Shown: one piece after another, positions 44,949 to 53,900 of the stretch
How positions within the stretch are numbered: the first letter of the stretch is position 1
Layout: each line of letters starts with the position of its first letter
NCBI RefSeq assembly: GCF_900100625.1
Contig: NZ_FMTY01000004.1
Location: 97,409-161,408 of the forward strand
DNA: 64,000 nucleotides
Origin: Flavobacterium saliperosum
GTDB taxonomy: Bacteria; Bacteroidota; Bacteroidia; Flavobacteriales; Flavobacteriaceae
Direction of reading: 5' to 3'
The notes under the pieces: model-generated
Told to the model about the DNA's origin: nothing
Seen by the model: only the letters and a program-made list of their open reading frames with translations
The model's database searches: none
Translations under genes and position numbers: made by a program

Positions 44949-45455
44949 TTATTCCAAACCGCCCTGAAGCGAATCCTGCCATACTTTTAGGTCACGCCAT
45001 TTTCCTTCATAAGCCAATCGGGCCTGACGTGGCCAGGTCGAAGGGTTATGACGGGCGAATTGTTCTCCTGCTTTGCTTAAAATTTCATTACAACGATCCA
45101 CCGACATTTCTGCGAAACTTTTCCAGGTAAGAATTCCGGAGGTTTTGAACAATTTTTCAATTTTCGGACCTACGCCTTCAATCACTTTCAGATCATTTTC
45201 TTCTACATCCCGTCCTAAAACCGACGATGCCAAATCATGGTCAAACGGATGGTATTCCGGAGGCGAAACGGTGAATCCCAACGCATGACTTCCCGAAGCA
45301 ATCTTAGCCTTTAAAACTTCAATTTCCGAAGAAAGCACAGCTATTTTTCTTTTGTATGCATCCAAACCAGAATCGCTACTTACTGATGATTTTCCAATGA
45401 GGTAGCCTAATAAAACACCAATTAAGCCTACTACCAATACGATTATTGCTCCCAT
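44949..45455 (-). CDS. membrane-anchored coiled coil with helix-hairpin-helix domain
   Basis: 168 residues: one helix at 3-21 (IIVLVVGLIGVLLGYLIG), coiled coil about 32-55 (YKRKIAVLSSEIEVLKAKIA), and a domain about 85-155 with LKVIEGVGPKIEKLFKTSGI, the helix-hairpin-helix found in DUF4332-like proteins, followed by WPRQARLAYEGKWRDLKVWQ. It may bind nucleic acid or protein near the membrane. Function unknown. Confidence 0.78.
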   Translation of the reverse strand: MGAIIVLVVGLIGVLLGYLIGKSSVSSDSGLDAYKRKIAVLSSEIEVLKAKIASGSHALGFTVSPPEYHPFDHDLASSVLGRDVEENDLKVIEGVGPKIEKLFKTSGILTWKSFAEMSVDRCNEILSKAGEQFARHNPSTWPRQARLAYEGKWRDLKVWQDSLQGGLE

Positions 45456-45642
45456 AAGTATAAATTTTAGTTATTTCAATGTTGAATCGAATCCAAAAGA
45501 ACAACCTATCCGAAAACAAAAGCTTTTGAAAAACAACAACTTAAGTCGGATTCAGTGTAACATTAAAGTTAACTAAAAAAGCAAAGAACCGCTCCTTATC
45601 AATTCTATAAACGGATAAAAAACCAAAAAAATCGACAAAAAA

Positions 45643-46119
45643 CTATCGGTTCAGCCAGAAGATGGCCGCGTTGAGAATTCCGGCAAAAGTCACCCAACCA
45701 AGATACGGCAGAAGCAACATCCCGGCGATTTTATCCACTTTTTTGAAAACCACATACGTTTCAAAAATCATCAGCCAAAGCACAATTAATTCGACCAAAG
45801 CAAGTAACGGATTGTGCAAACCAAAAAAAAGATACGACCATAGGAAATTCAGCGCCAGTTGAATCGCAAAAAAACGCAATCCTTTACGAACGTTGATGCG
45901 GTCGGTTTCGATACGGTTCCACACCATACCCGCAGCAATTCCCATCATAACATACAATGCAGACCAAACCGGTGCGAAAATCCAATTGGGCGGATTAAAA
46001 CCGGGCTTTACCAACGTGGGATACCACACTTCAATACTTTCACGGGTGATGATTCCGGAAAAATAACCGATGCAAAGACAGGTAACTACAACTGTAAGAA
46101 TTCTGGTAATTTTATTCAT
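45643..46119 (-). CDS. TspO/MBR-family membrane protein
   Basis: 158 residues, five helices. Family blocks WYPTLVKPGFNPPNWIFAPVWSALYVMMGIAAG, ALNFLWSYLFFGLHNPLLAL and LPYLGWVTFAGILNAAIFWLN carry the conserved aromatic tryptophan-rich pocket that binds porphyrins and related ligands. Usually a stress- or tetrapyrrole-linked protein of the membrane. Divergent from the decarboxylase gene. Confidence 0.93.
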   Translation of the reverse strand: MNKITRILTVVVTCLCIGYFSGIITRESIEVWYPTLVKPGFNPPNWIFAPVWSALYVMMGIAAGMVWNRIETDRINVRKGLRFFAIQLALNFLWSYLFFGLHNPLLALVELIVLWLMIFETYVVFKKVDKIAGMLLLPYLGWVTFAGILNAAIFWLNR

Positions 46120-46194
46120 AGGGATGCTTTATCTTTCAAAAATAGGAAATTCTTCAGAATAAAAATAGGCTGCCCATCAAATAGCCGAAAACTG

Positions 46195-46202
46195 TATCTT
46201 TG
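46195..46202 (+). promoter_or_regulatory. -7 element (TATCTTTG) for the mevalonate gene group
   Basis: TATCTTTG, 17 bases before the ATG at 46220. Confidence 0.55.
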
Positions 46203-46219
46203 CGTAAATTTTCAAGTCT

Positions 46220-47305
46220 ATGATTTCGGAGAAGGATTTTATTCAAACCAACTATACCATTTCAACAGAAAACGGCAGTTTCGAATGGAGCGCGCCCAGC
46301 AACATCGCCTTAGTGAAATATTGGGGGAAAAAGAACAACCAGATTCCTGCCAATCCATCCGTAAGCTTTACGCTGAACCATTGCAAAACGATTACCAAAT
46401 TGGCTTTCACCAAGAAACCCAACGATGGCAATTTTTCGTTTGATTTGTTATTCGAAGGGCAACCCAAAGAAGATTTCAAACCGAAAATTCAGAAGTTTTT
46501 CGAGCGCATTTTCGACTATTGTCCGTACCTGAAAGATTTTCATTTGACGATTGACACGCAAAACACCTTTCCGCACAGTTCCGGAATTGCTTCCTCCGCC
46601 TCGGGAATGGCCGCTTTGGCGATGAACGTGATGAGTCTGGAAAAAGTACTGAATCCAGCTATTTCGGAAGATTATTTTAACCGAAAAGCCTCTTTTTTAG
46701 CACGATTGGGTTCCGGAAGTGCCTGTAGAAGCATCAAAGGAAATGTGGTTGTTTGGGGAAATCATGCGGAAATTTCAGGAAGTTCCGATTTGTTCGGAGT
46801 CGAATTTCCGTCAACACTTCATGAAAATTTCAGAAACTATCAGGATACGATTTTATTGGTCGACAAAGGCGAAAAACAGGTTTCGAGTACGGTGGGACAC
46901 GATCTGATGTTCGGCCATCCATTTGCGGAACAGCGTTTTTCTCAGGCCCACCACAATTTATCTTCCATAAAGCACGTTTTGGAAAGCGGTGACGTGGAAC
47001 ATTTCATCAAAATCGTCGAAAGCGAAGCCTTAACATTGCACGCGATGATGATGACTTCCATGCCGTATTTCATTCTGATGAAACCGAACACACTGGAAAT
47101 CATCAACCGAATCTGGAAATTCAGGAACGAAACCCAAACACCGGTTTGCTTTACCCTGGATGCCGGCGCAAACGTTCACATATTGTATCCGGAAAACACC
47201 AAAGAAAAAGTTTTACAATTTATTAAGAACGAATTGGTTGGCTATTGTCAAAATGGTCAGTACATTTGTGACGAAATTGGCAATGGTGCCGTAAATCGTA
47301 ATTGA
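46220..47305 (+). CDS. mvaD: diphosphomevalonate decarboxylase
   Basis: Makes isopentenyl diphosphate from mevalonate diphosphate with ATP. 361 residues. Blocks: SAPSNIALVKYWGKKNNQIP, NPSVSFTL, FPHSSGIASSASGMAALAM (phosphate-binding loop and catalytic region), LGSGSACRSIKG and CFTLDAGANVHILYPE. It is the last step of the mevalonate route. It heads a group with mevalonate kinase, a UbiA prenyltransferase and a pseudouridine synthase gene. Confidence 0.94.
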   Translation: MISEKDFIQTNYTISTENGSFEWSAPSNIALVKYWGKKNNQIPANPSVSFTLNHCKTITKLAFTKKPNDGNFSFDLLFEGQPKEDFKPKIQKFFERIFDYCPYLKDFHLTIDTQNTFPHSSGIASSASGMAALAMNVMSLEKVLNPAISEDYFNRKASFLARLGSGSACRSIKGNVVVWGNHAEISGSSDLFGVEFPSTLHENFRNYQDTILLVDKGEKQVSSTVGHDLMFGHPFAEQRFSQAHHNLSSIKHVLESGDVEHFIKIVESEALTLHAMMMTSMPYFILMKPNTLEIINRIWKFRNETQTPVCFTLDAGANVHILYPENTKEKVLQFIKNELVGYCQNGQYICDEIGNGAVNRN

Positions 47306-47357
47306 TTTTTCATTACTTTTACTAAACCCAAATTCGTTTTTAAACCAAAAACAACAT

Positions 47358-48308
47358 ATGAAAGGACCGCTTTTTTACTCAAAAATATTACTCTTCGGAG
47401 AATACGGAATTATCAAAGATTCCAAAGGCTTGTCTATTCCTTATAATTTTTACAACGGCGCTTTGAAAGTGGATAATCCCGATAGCTATCGGGACAAGGA
47501 AGAGGCTGTAAAATCGAACGCAAGTCTGAAACGATTTGTATCGCATCTGGAAAACTTACAAACCGAACAACCCGAGTTGGTCACTTTCAATTTAGCGGCT
47601 TTAAAAACCGATGTGGAACGCGGCATGTATTTCGATTCCAGTATTCCGCAAGGATATGGCGTGGGAAGTAGCGGTGCTTTGGTAGCCGCGATTTACGATA
47701 AATACGCAAATAATAAAATCACGGTGCTGGAAAACCTAACCCGTGAGAAACTGTTACAACTGAAAGCCATTTTTTCTCAGATGGAATCGTTTTTCCATGG
47801 AAAAAGTTCCGGTTTGGATCCGTTAAACAGCTATTTGAGTTTACCGATTTTGATCAATTCCAAAGACAATATCGAACCAACGGGCATTCCTTCACAAAGT
47901 ACGGAAGGAAAAGGTGCCGTGTTCTTGATTGACTCCGGCATTGTGGGTGAAACCGCTCCAATGGTCAATATTTTCATGGAAAGCCTGAAAGAAGAAGGTT
48001 TCCGAAAAATGCTTAAATCCCAATTCATCAAACATACCGATGCCTGCGTGGAAAACTTCCTGCATGGTGATATGAAATCCCTTTTCGCCAATACGAAAAA
48101 ACTTTCTAAAGTCGTTTTGAACAACTTTAAACCTATGATTCCAGAGCAATTCCATCAGGTATGGCAAAAAGGAATTGACACTAACGATTATTACCTGAAA
48201 CTTTGCGGTTCCGGTGGTGGTGGTTATATTTTAGGGTTTACACAAGACTTGGAAAAAGCCAAACAATCGTTAAAAGATTACAAATTGGAAGTGGTATATC
48301 AGTTTTAA
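47358..48308 (+). CDS. mevalonate kinase-type GHMP kinase
   Basis: 316 residues. N-terminal YSKILLFGEYGIIKDSKGLS, the GHMP loop PQGYGVGSSGALVAAIYDKY, FFHGKSSGLDPLNSYLSLPI with the catalytic Asp, and GSGGGGYILGF near the end. Position after diphosphomevalonate decarboxylase supports mevalonate as substrate. Residues 40-46 (NPDSYRD) are encoded by a perfect palindromic repeat. A 52-base gap separates it from the decarboxylase. Confidence 0.88.
   Translation: MKGPLFYSKILLFGEYGIIKDSKGLSIPYNFYNGALKVDNPDSYRDKEEAVKSNASLKRFVSHLENLQTEQPELVTFNLAALKTDVERGMYFDSSIPQGYGVGSSGALVAAIYDKYANNKITVLENLTREKLLQLKAIFSQMESFFHGKSSGLDPLNSYLSLPILINSKDNIEPTGIPSQSTEGKGAVFLIDSGIVGETAPMVNIFMESLKEEGFRKMLKSQFIKHTDACVENFLHGDMKSLFANTKKLSKVVLNNFKPMIPEQFHQVWQKGIDTNDYYLKLCGSGGGGYILGFTQDLEKAKQSLKDYKLEVVYQF
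47477..47494. repeat. perfect 18-base palindrome inside the mevalonate kinase gene
   Basis: TCCCGATAGCTATCGGGA. The same sequence with loop changes is found at 55605-55622 and 58339-58356. In frame it reads PDSYRD between two N-terminal strands. Confidence 0.85.
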
Positions 48309-48353
48309 GAAATAACTTCAAACTTTTAAACCTAAAACTTTCAACCACAACTC

Positions 48354-49271
48354 ATGCTCACACGAAAAACAAAATTATTGTTGATGAAAATCCTCAGTTT
48401 GTTTTCTGTGGTGCGTGGGTACAACATTCCCATAATTGTCCTGGCGCAGTATTTGTCTTCGATTTTCATCTTAGCTCCCGAAAAAAGAGCCTTGGATGTC
48501 ATACTCGATTGGCGTCTTTTCATCATCGTTTTCGTTTCGACCTTAACGATTGCCTCCGGGTACATCATCAATAATTTTTACGATTCCGAAAAGGATTTAA
48601 TCAACCGCCCAAACAAATCCATGCTGGACCGATTGGTGAGTCAGAAAACAAAACTTCAGGTCTATTTCGGATTGAATTTTTTAGCGACTGCCCTAGCGTA
48701 CATCATTTCCTGGCGAGCCGCTTTGTTTTTTGCCGTATATATTTTCCTGATTTGGTTCTATTCCCATAAGCTGAAAAAGTATCCCATCATTGGAAACCTA
48801 ACCGCTTCTCTGTTAGCGGTATTGCCTTTCTTTGGGATTTTATTGTATTTCAAGAATTTCTATCACGTGATTTTTGCACATGCTTCCTTTTTACTCCTAC
48901 TGATTTTAATCCGTGAAATGATTAAGGACCTGGAAAACATCAAAGGCGATGTGGCAAACGATTATCAAACCATCCCGGTGCGTTTCGGCGAAAAAATATC
49001 AAAACAACTCATTACGGCTTTAACCATTGCAACAGTACTTCCGGTCTATATCTTAATCGATGTCTACGACGTGGGCTACATGGACATTTACTTTTACATC
49101 AGTTTGATTGTATTGGTTTTTTTCCTTATAAAACTCTGGAAATCACAAACCCATAACGAGTACGTTCTATTGCACAATATCTTGAAATCACTTATTGTAG
49201 CAGGCGTTTTCTGTATCGTTCTAATCGACCCGACGGTACTGATTAACGGTCGGACAGTACTCAAGATATAA
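48354..49271 (+). CDS. UbiA-family prenyltransferase (DGGGP-synthase-like)
   Basis: 305 residues, eight or nine helices. First Asp-rich motif NNFYDSEKDLINRPNK, second MIKDLENIKGDVANDYQTIP. The family moves a prenyl chain to an aromatic or glycerol-type acceptor in the membrane. In bacteroidetes such proteins are commonly named geranylgeranylglycerol-phosphate geranylgeranyltransferase; the acceptor cannot be read from the sequence. It is 45 bases after mevalonate kinase, so isoprenoid supply and use are linked. Confidence 0.85.
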   Translation: MLTRKTKLLLMKILSLFSVVRGYNIPIIVLAQYLSSIFILAPEKRALDVILDWRLFIIVFVSTLTIASGYIINNFYDSEKDLINRPNKSMLDRLVSQKTKLQVYFGLNFLATALAYIISWRAALFFAVYIFLIWFYSHKLKKYPIIGNLTASLLAVLPFFGILLYFKNFYHVIFAHASFLLLLILIREMIKDLENIKGDVANDYQTIPVRFGEKISKQLITALTIATVLPVYILIDVYDVGYMDIYFYISLIVLVFFLIKLWKSQTHNEYVLLHNILKSLIVAGVFCIVLIDPTVLINGRTVLKI

Positions 49272-49313
49272 CTTCTGATTTCCGATTTCTAACTACGAAT
49301 GCTTTTAAACACT

Positions 49314-49321
49314 ATCTTTGC
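49314..49321 (+). promoter_or_regulatory. -7 element (TATCTTTG) for the pseudouridine synthase
   Basis: TATCTTTG, 16 bases before ATG 49338; it falls inside the longer open frame starting at 49299, so the shorter start is favoured. Confidence 0.6.
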
Positions 49322-49337
49322 AAAAATTATAGTGAAA

Positions 49338-50228
49338 ATGAATAACGGAAAAGGAAATAATAAAAAAGGGCCTTCGTCTAAAAAAACAGGCAGCGGAGCT
49401 AAGAAGCCAAACACTTCAGCCAAAGCTACTTTCAAAAAAGACGACAGTAAAACCGGTTTCCCAAAAGCAAAACCTGCTTTTGACAAAAAACCTAAGGCAC
49501 CTAAAAAACCTGCCAACCCGGACGAAATGCGTCTGAACAAATACATTGCCAATTCAGGCGTTTGCTCGCGTCGTGATGCGGATATTTACATCCAATCCGG
49601 AAACGTAAAAGTAAACGGTGAAGTGGTTACCGAAATGGGCTACAAAGTGCAACTGAACGACGTGGTAAACTTCGACGGAAGCTTAATCACTCCGGAGAAA
49701 AAAGAATACGTTTTACTAAACAAACCAAAAGGATTCACGACTTCCAAAGACGAAGACCTGAATTCCAATAACGTTTTGGATTTAGTTCGCGGGGCCACAA
49801 AAGCCAAATTACAGGCCGTGGGAAGAATGGACAAAACCACTACCGGTTTGTTGTTGTTCACTAATGATACCGATATGGTCCGTAAGTTTACGATTCCTAA
49901 CCAACGTTCGTCCAAAGTGTACCAGGTTTCTTTGGATAAAAACCTGAAATACGAAGATTTGGAGAAAATCGCTGCCGGATTAACCATCGACGGTCACCGC
50001 GTTTTCGTGGAAGAAGTATCCTATATCGAAGACCAGCCGAAAAGTGAAATCGGCATCAAAATGAAAACCTCCAACGTAAAAGTGGTGCGTTCCATTTTCG
50101 AGCATTTCAAATACGACGTTTTAAGAGTAGACCGTGTGGTTTTCGCCGGTTTGACCAAAAAGAATTTACCGAGAGGCAATTGGAGATTCCTAACCGAACA
50201 GGAAATCATCAATCTGAAAAATTCGTAG
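49338..50228 (+). CDS. rluB: RluB-type large-subunit rRNA pseudouridine synthase
   Basis: 296 residues. A Lys/Gly/Ser-rich basic N-terminal extension of about 60 residues (disordered, likely RNA-binding) precedes an S4 domain (MRLNKYIANSGVCSRRDAD) and the RsuA/RluB catalytic domain with the nucleophile Asp in VGRMDKTTTGLLLFTND. Modifies 23S rRNA, probably at the RluB site; RluF or RsuA-type specificity is not excluded. A long hairpin repeat follows. Confidence 0.87.
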   Translation: MNNGKGNNKKGPSSKKTGSGAKKPNTSAKATFKKDDSKTGFPKAKPAFDKKPKAPKKPANPDEMRLNKYIANSGVCSRRDADIYIQSGNVKVNGEVVTEMGYKVQLNDVVNFDGSLITPEKKEYVLLNKPKGFTTSKDEDLNSNNVLDLVRGATKAKLQAVGRMDKTTTGLLLFTNDTDMVRKFTIPNQRSSKVYQVSLDKNLKYEDLEKIAAGLTIDGHRVFVEEVSYIEDQPKSEIGIKMKTSNVKVVRSIFEHFKYDVLRVDRVVFAGLTKKNLPRGNWRFLTEQEIINLKNS

Positions 50229-50252
50229 CCAATCCACTTTAAACCTAAAATA

Positions 50253-50309
50253 ACCGCAGATTCGCAGATTAAAAACGAAATCTTTGTAAATAATCTGCAA
50301 ATCTGCGGT
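50253..50309. repeat. long inverted repeat (ACCGCAGATT... / ...AATCTGCGGT)
   Basis: Arms 50253-50270 and 50292-50309 pair over 18 bases with one mismatch, loop of 21 bases. Motif CCGCAGATT recurs at 36227. It lies between the pseudouridine synthase and trxA and has no T run of its own. Confidence 0.75.
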
Positions 50310-50370
50310 GGAATTTTTAAAATCCGGAAGTGAAATAAAACATAAGGATTTAACTGTTTTTGAAACCAAC

Positions 50371-50405
50371 AAAAAAAGGCTAACAAAATAATGTTAGCCT
50401 TTTTT
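50371..50405. terminator. bidirectional terminator downstream of trxA
   Basis: AAAAAGGCTAAC / GTTAGCCTTTTT, 12-base stem, loop AAAATAAT. Confidence 0.88.
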
Positions 50406-50423
50406 ATTGTTTATTACCTTCGA

Positions 50424-50741
50424 TTATAATAACGCGTCGATGGCTTCAGTATACGTATTTTTAGGAGCAACTCCCACCTGACGTCCTACCACTTCTCCGT
50501 TTTGGAATACCAAAACCGTTGGAATGTTACGAACACCGTATTTCGCTGCAAACTCCTGATTCGCATCTACATCTACTTTCCCGATTACCGCTTTTCCGGC
50601 ATACTCTTCACTGATCTGATCAATGATTGGAGCCACCATACGACATGGTCCGCACCAAGCTGCCCAAAAATCCACCAATACCGGTTTGTCTGATTTTAAT
50701 ACTACTTCATCAAAAGTCGCATCTGTTATTGCTATAGCCAT
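50424..50741 (-). CDS. trxA: thioredoxin
   Basis: 105-residue cytoplasmic thioredoxin: VLVDFWAAWCGPCRMVAPII with WCGPC, VGKVDVDANQEFAAKYGVRNIPTVLVF with the cis-Pro, and a C-terminal amphipathic helix. The frame extends to 50768, but ATG 50741 begins the family N-terminus (MAIAITDATFDEVV) and has a TACTTTTG element ahead (50766-50773, minus strand). Confidence 0.95.
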   Translation of the reverse strand: MAIAITDATFDEVVLKSDKPVLVDFWAAWCGPCRMVAPIIDQISEEYAGKAVIGKVDVDANQEFAAKYGVRNIPTVLVFQNGEVVGRQVGVAPKNTYTEAIDALL

Positions 50742-50855
50742 AATTTCATATTTTAAATTGTTAGACAAAAGTAGGATATTATTTTGAATTGTTTACCTAT
50801 TGGAAATCAGTTTTGATTATGATTAAATTGATATTATTTATTTGTTTTCTTCAGA

Positions 50856-50958
50856 AGCTAATCCTGCTATCCGTTGCAATCTTTTTGCAAGAATGTCATG
50901 CTGAGCTTGTCGAAGCATCTATGCAAAAAGGATTTCCATTGCTATCAGGGCTAGGGCC
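50856..50958 (-). repeat. structured intergenic element, copy A, after dnaE
   Basis: Read on the minus strand: GGCCCTAGCCCTGATAGCAA, ATCCTTTTTGCA, an apical hairpin that is a copy of the HPELVEG-type palindrome (50895-50918), TGCAAAAAGATT and CGGATAGCAGGATTAGC. CTTTTTGCA at 50881-50889 and TGCAAAAAG at 50922-50930 pair perfectly. It begins within ten bases of the dnaE stop and includes a T run, so it may also end transcription. Confidence 0.65.
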
Positions 50959-50965
50959 TCGGTTG

Positions 50966-53900
50966 TTAATTCAAACGGAAGTTAACCTGAAGCCGTTCCA
51001 GCTCCGCCAACATCGCATTCGAAACCCCGATTTTGAGTTTCCGGCTTGGCATGCTGAGTTTGGTCACCACCTTAATTTCTTCTTTTTCTTCCGGAATCTC
51101 GATTTCCACCTCCTCGGTAATTTCATCCGTATCCGAAACGTCCTCCACTTCCGTTACCACGGGAATTTCAATCGCTTTTCTGACTTTCTCCAACTCCATC
51201 ACTTCAAACGTCACGGTTGTTTCGCCTTGATTCGCCTTGAAAAGTTCGTTGAGTTCCATAATCAGTTGCTCACGTAAATCGAAAATCGAAAATTGAAGAA
51301 TCAGTTTTTTAGCAAACGTGGCTAAAACATCCTGCAACATGATCACCTGCAAAAACTGAAGCCGCGGATCGGATTTTTTACCCGTTTCCTTATTTGTCCA
51401 GCCTTCCTTCACACTCAGTTTTATGTACACGAAATGATTCTGCCCAAGGAAATGGCGGTATTTCAGGTATTCCTCATCAAAGATGCGGAACTCATAACTC
51501 TCGTCATACCCTTCCAGTACAAAAGTCGCCCAACCTTTACCATTCTTCGCGGTGCGGTGTTGCACATTGGTTACGATTCCGCCCACAGCGATGCTTTTTC
51601 CAACATGCGGCGCCAAATCCTTTAAGGCTTCAAGTCGCGTACTGCAGAAATATTTCATTTCAAATTTATAATCGTCCAACGGATGGCCGGAAATGTAAAT
51701 CCCCACCACCTCTTTTTCCTGCGCGAGTTTCTGCATCGTGTTCCACTCTTCGCAAGGCGGCACTACCGGTTCCGGAATCTGTACTTCCGACGCATCGCCA
51801 AACAAACTCACCTGCGAGGAATTCTCATTCTCCTGAAACTTGGATCCGTAACGCATCGCTTTTTCAAGGAACGTACTGTTATCGCCATCGGTATGAAAAT
51901 ACTGTGCCCGGTGCGTGTTGGTGAAACAATCGAACCCTCCGGCTAACGCTAAGTTTTCAAAGGCTTTTTTGTTGGCCGCACGCAAATCGATTCGCTTCGC
52001 CAAATCGAAAATGGATTTGTATTTTCCGTCTTTACGGCCTTCCACAATGGTTCGCACGGCACCTTCTCCCACTCCTTTAATCGCGCCCATTCCGAAACGC
52101 ACGGCGTACTCTTCGTTTACCGTAAATTTATAGAAGGATTCATTCACATCCGGACCTAAAACCGCCAAGCCCATACGCTTACACTCTTCCATAAAGAACG
52201 AAACCTGTTTGATGTCGTTCATATTATTGGAAAGTACCGCCGCCATGTATTCCGCCGGATAGTTGGCTTTTAAATAAGCGGTTTGATAAGCAATCCAGGC
52301 ATAACAGGTCGAGTGGGATTTGTTGAACGCATATTCCGCGAACGCTTCCCAGTCTTTCCAGATTTTTTCTAACTTTTCTTCCGAATGGCCTTTCGCCGCT
52401 GCCTGACTCACGAATTTAGGTTTCATTTTATCAAGAACGTCACGCTGCTTTTTTCCCATCGCCTTACGCAATACGTCGGCATCCCCTTTCGAGAAGTCGG
52501 CCAGTTTTTGCGACAAAAGCATCACCTGTTCCTGATATACCGTAATTCCGTAGGTATCTTTCAGTAATTCTTCACAGGCTTCCAGATCGTATTCAATCGG
52601 TTCTTCGCCGTTCTTCCGCTTAATGAAACTCGGGATGTACGCAATCGGTCCCGGACGGTATAACGCATTCATCGCAATCAGGTCATTGAAAACCGTAGGC
52701 TTCAGTTCCTTCATGTATTTCTGCATTCCGGCACTCTCGTACTGGAAAATCCCGACGGTTTCCCCTCTTTGGAACAACTCGAATGTCTTAACGTCATCAA
52801 TCGGAAATTCATCCGGATTGAGGACTTTTCCGGTGCGGTATTTTATCAGTTTTACGGTATCCTTAATCAGCGTCAGGGTCTTCAGACCCAGGAAGTCCAT
52901 TTTCAACAACCCGGCACTTTCGGCTACGGAGTTGTCAAATTGGGTCACATATAAATCGGAATCCTTTGCAGTGGTTACGGGTACGAAATTCGTAATGTCG
53001 CTTGGCGTAATAATCACCCCACACGCGTGAATACCGGTATTTCTTAAATTCCCTTCCAGAATTTGCGCCTGCTGAATGGTTTCCCCACTCAAATCGGCTT
53101 CTTTGGAAAGTTCAATCAGTTCTTTCATGCGGTCGAAATCTTCCGGGCGCAATACCTTTCTGATTTCGGCTTCATCGCCTTTCATGAAACGCGCCAGATT
53201 CCATTTGGACGGCAACATTCCCGGCAAGAGTTTTGCAATTTTATCGGCTTCAAAAAGCGGCAAGTCCAACACCCTTGCGGTATCACGAATCGCTGATTTC
53301 GCCGCCATGGTACCGTAGGTGATGATTTGCGCCACCTGTTTGGAACCGTATTTCTGGATTACATAATCCATTACGCGGCTTCGGCCTTCGTCATCAAAAT
53401 CGATATCGATATCGGGTAACGACACACGATCCGGATTCAGGAAACGCTCAAAAAGGAGGTTGTACATCAACGGATCGATGTTGGTGATACCCAAACAGTA
53501 CGCCACCACCGAACCTGCCGCCGAACCACGACCGGGCCCAACGGAAACGTCCATTTTTCGGGCTTCGGCAATGAAATCCTGTACGATTAGGAAATAGCCG
53601 GGATATCCGGAATTCTCAATGGTCATCAATTCGAAATCGATGCGTTCCTTTATCTCTTCAGTGATTTCTTTGTAACGTCTTTTGGCCCCTTCGTATGTCA
53701 GATAACGCAAATATTTGTTTTCCCCGCGTTTGCCTTCATCGGCTTTGTCTTCTTCGACTAAAAACTCGTCGGGAATTTCAAATTTCGGAAGCAATACGTC
53801 TCTGTACAGCGAATAGATTTCAACCTTATCAACGATTTCCTGCGTATTGATGATGGCTTCCGGCAAATCGGAGAATGCTTTTTTCATTTCGGCATCCGAT

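Noticed and set aside
50789..51277. Open frame of 162 codons on the plus strand after trxA
   Set aside because: Its first part is the intergenic repeat element and the rest is antisense to the 3' end of dnaE; composition fits a shadow of dnaE.
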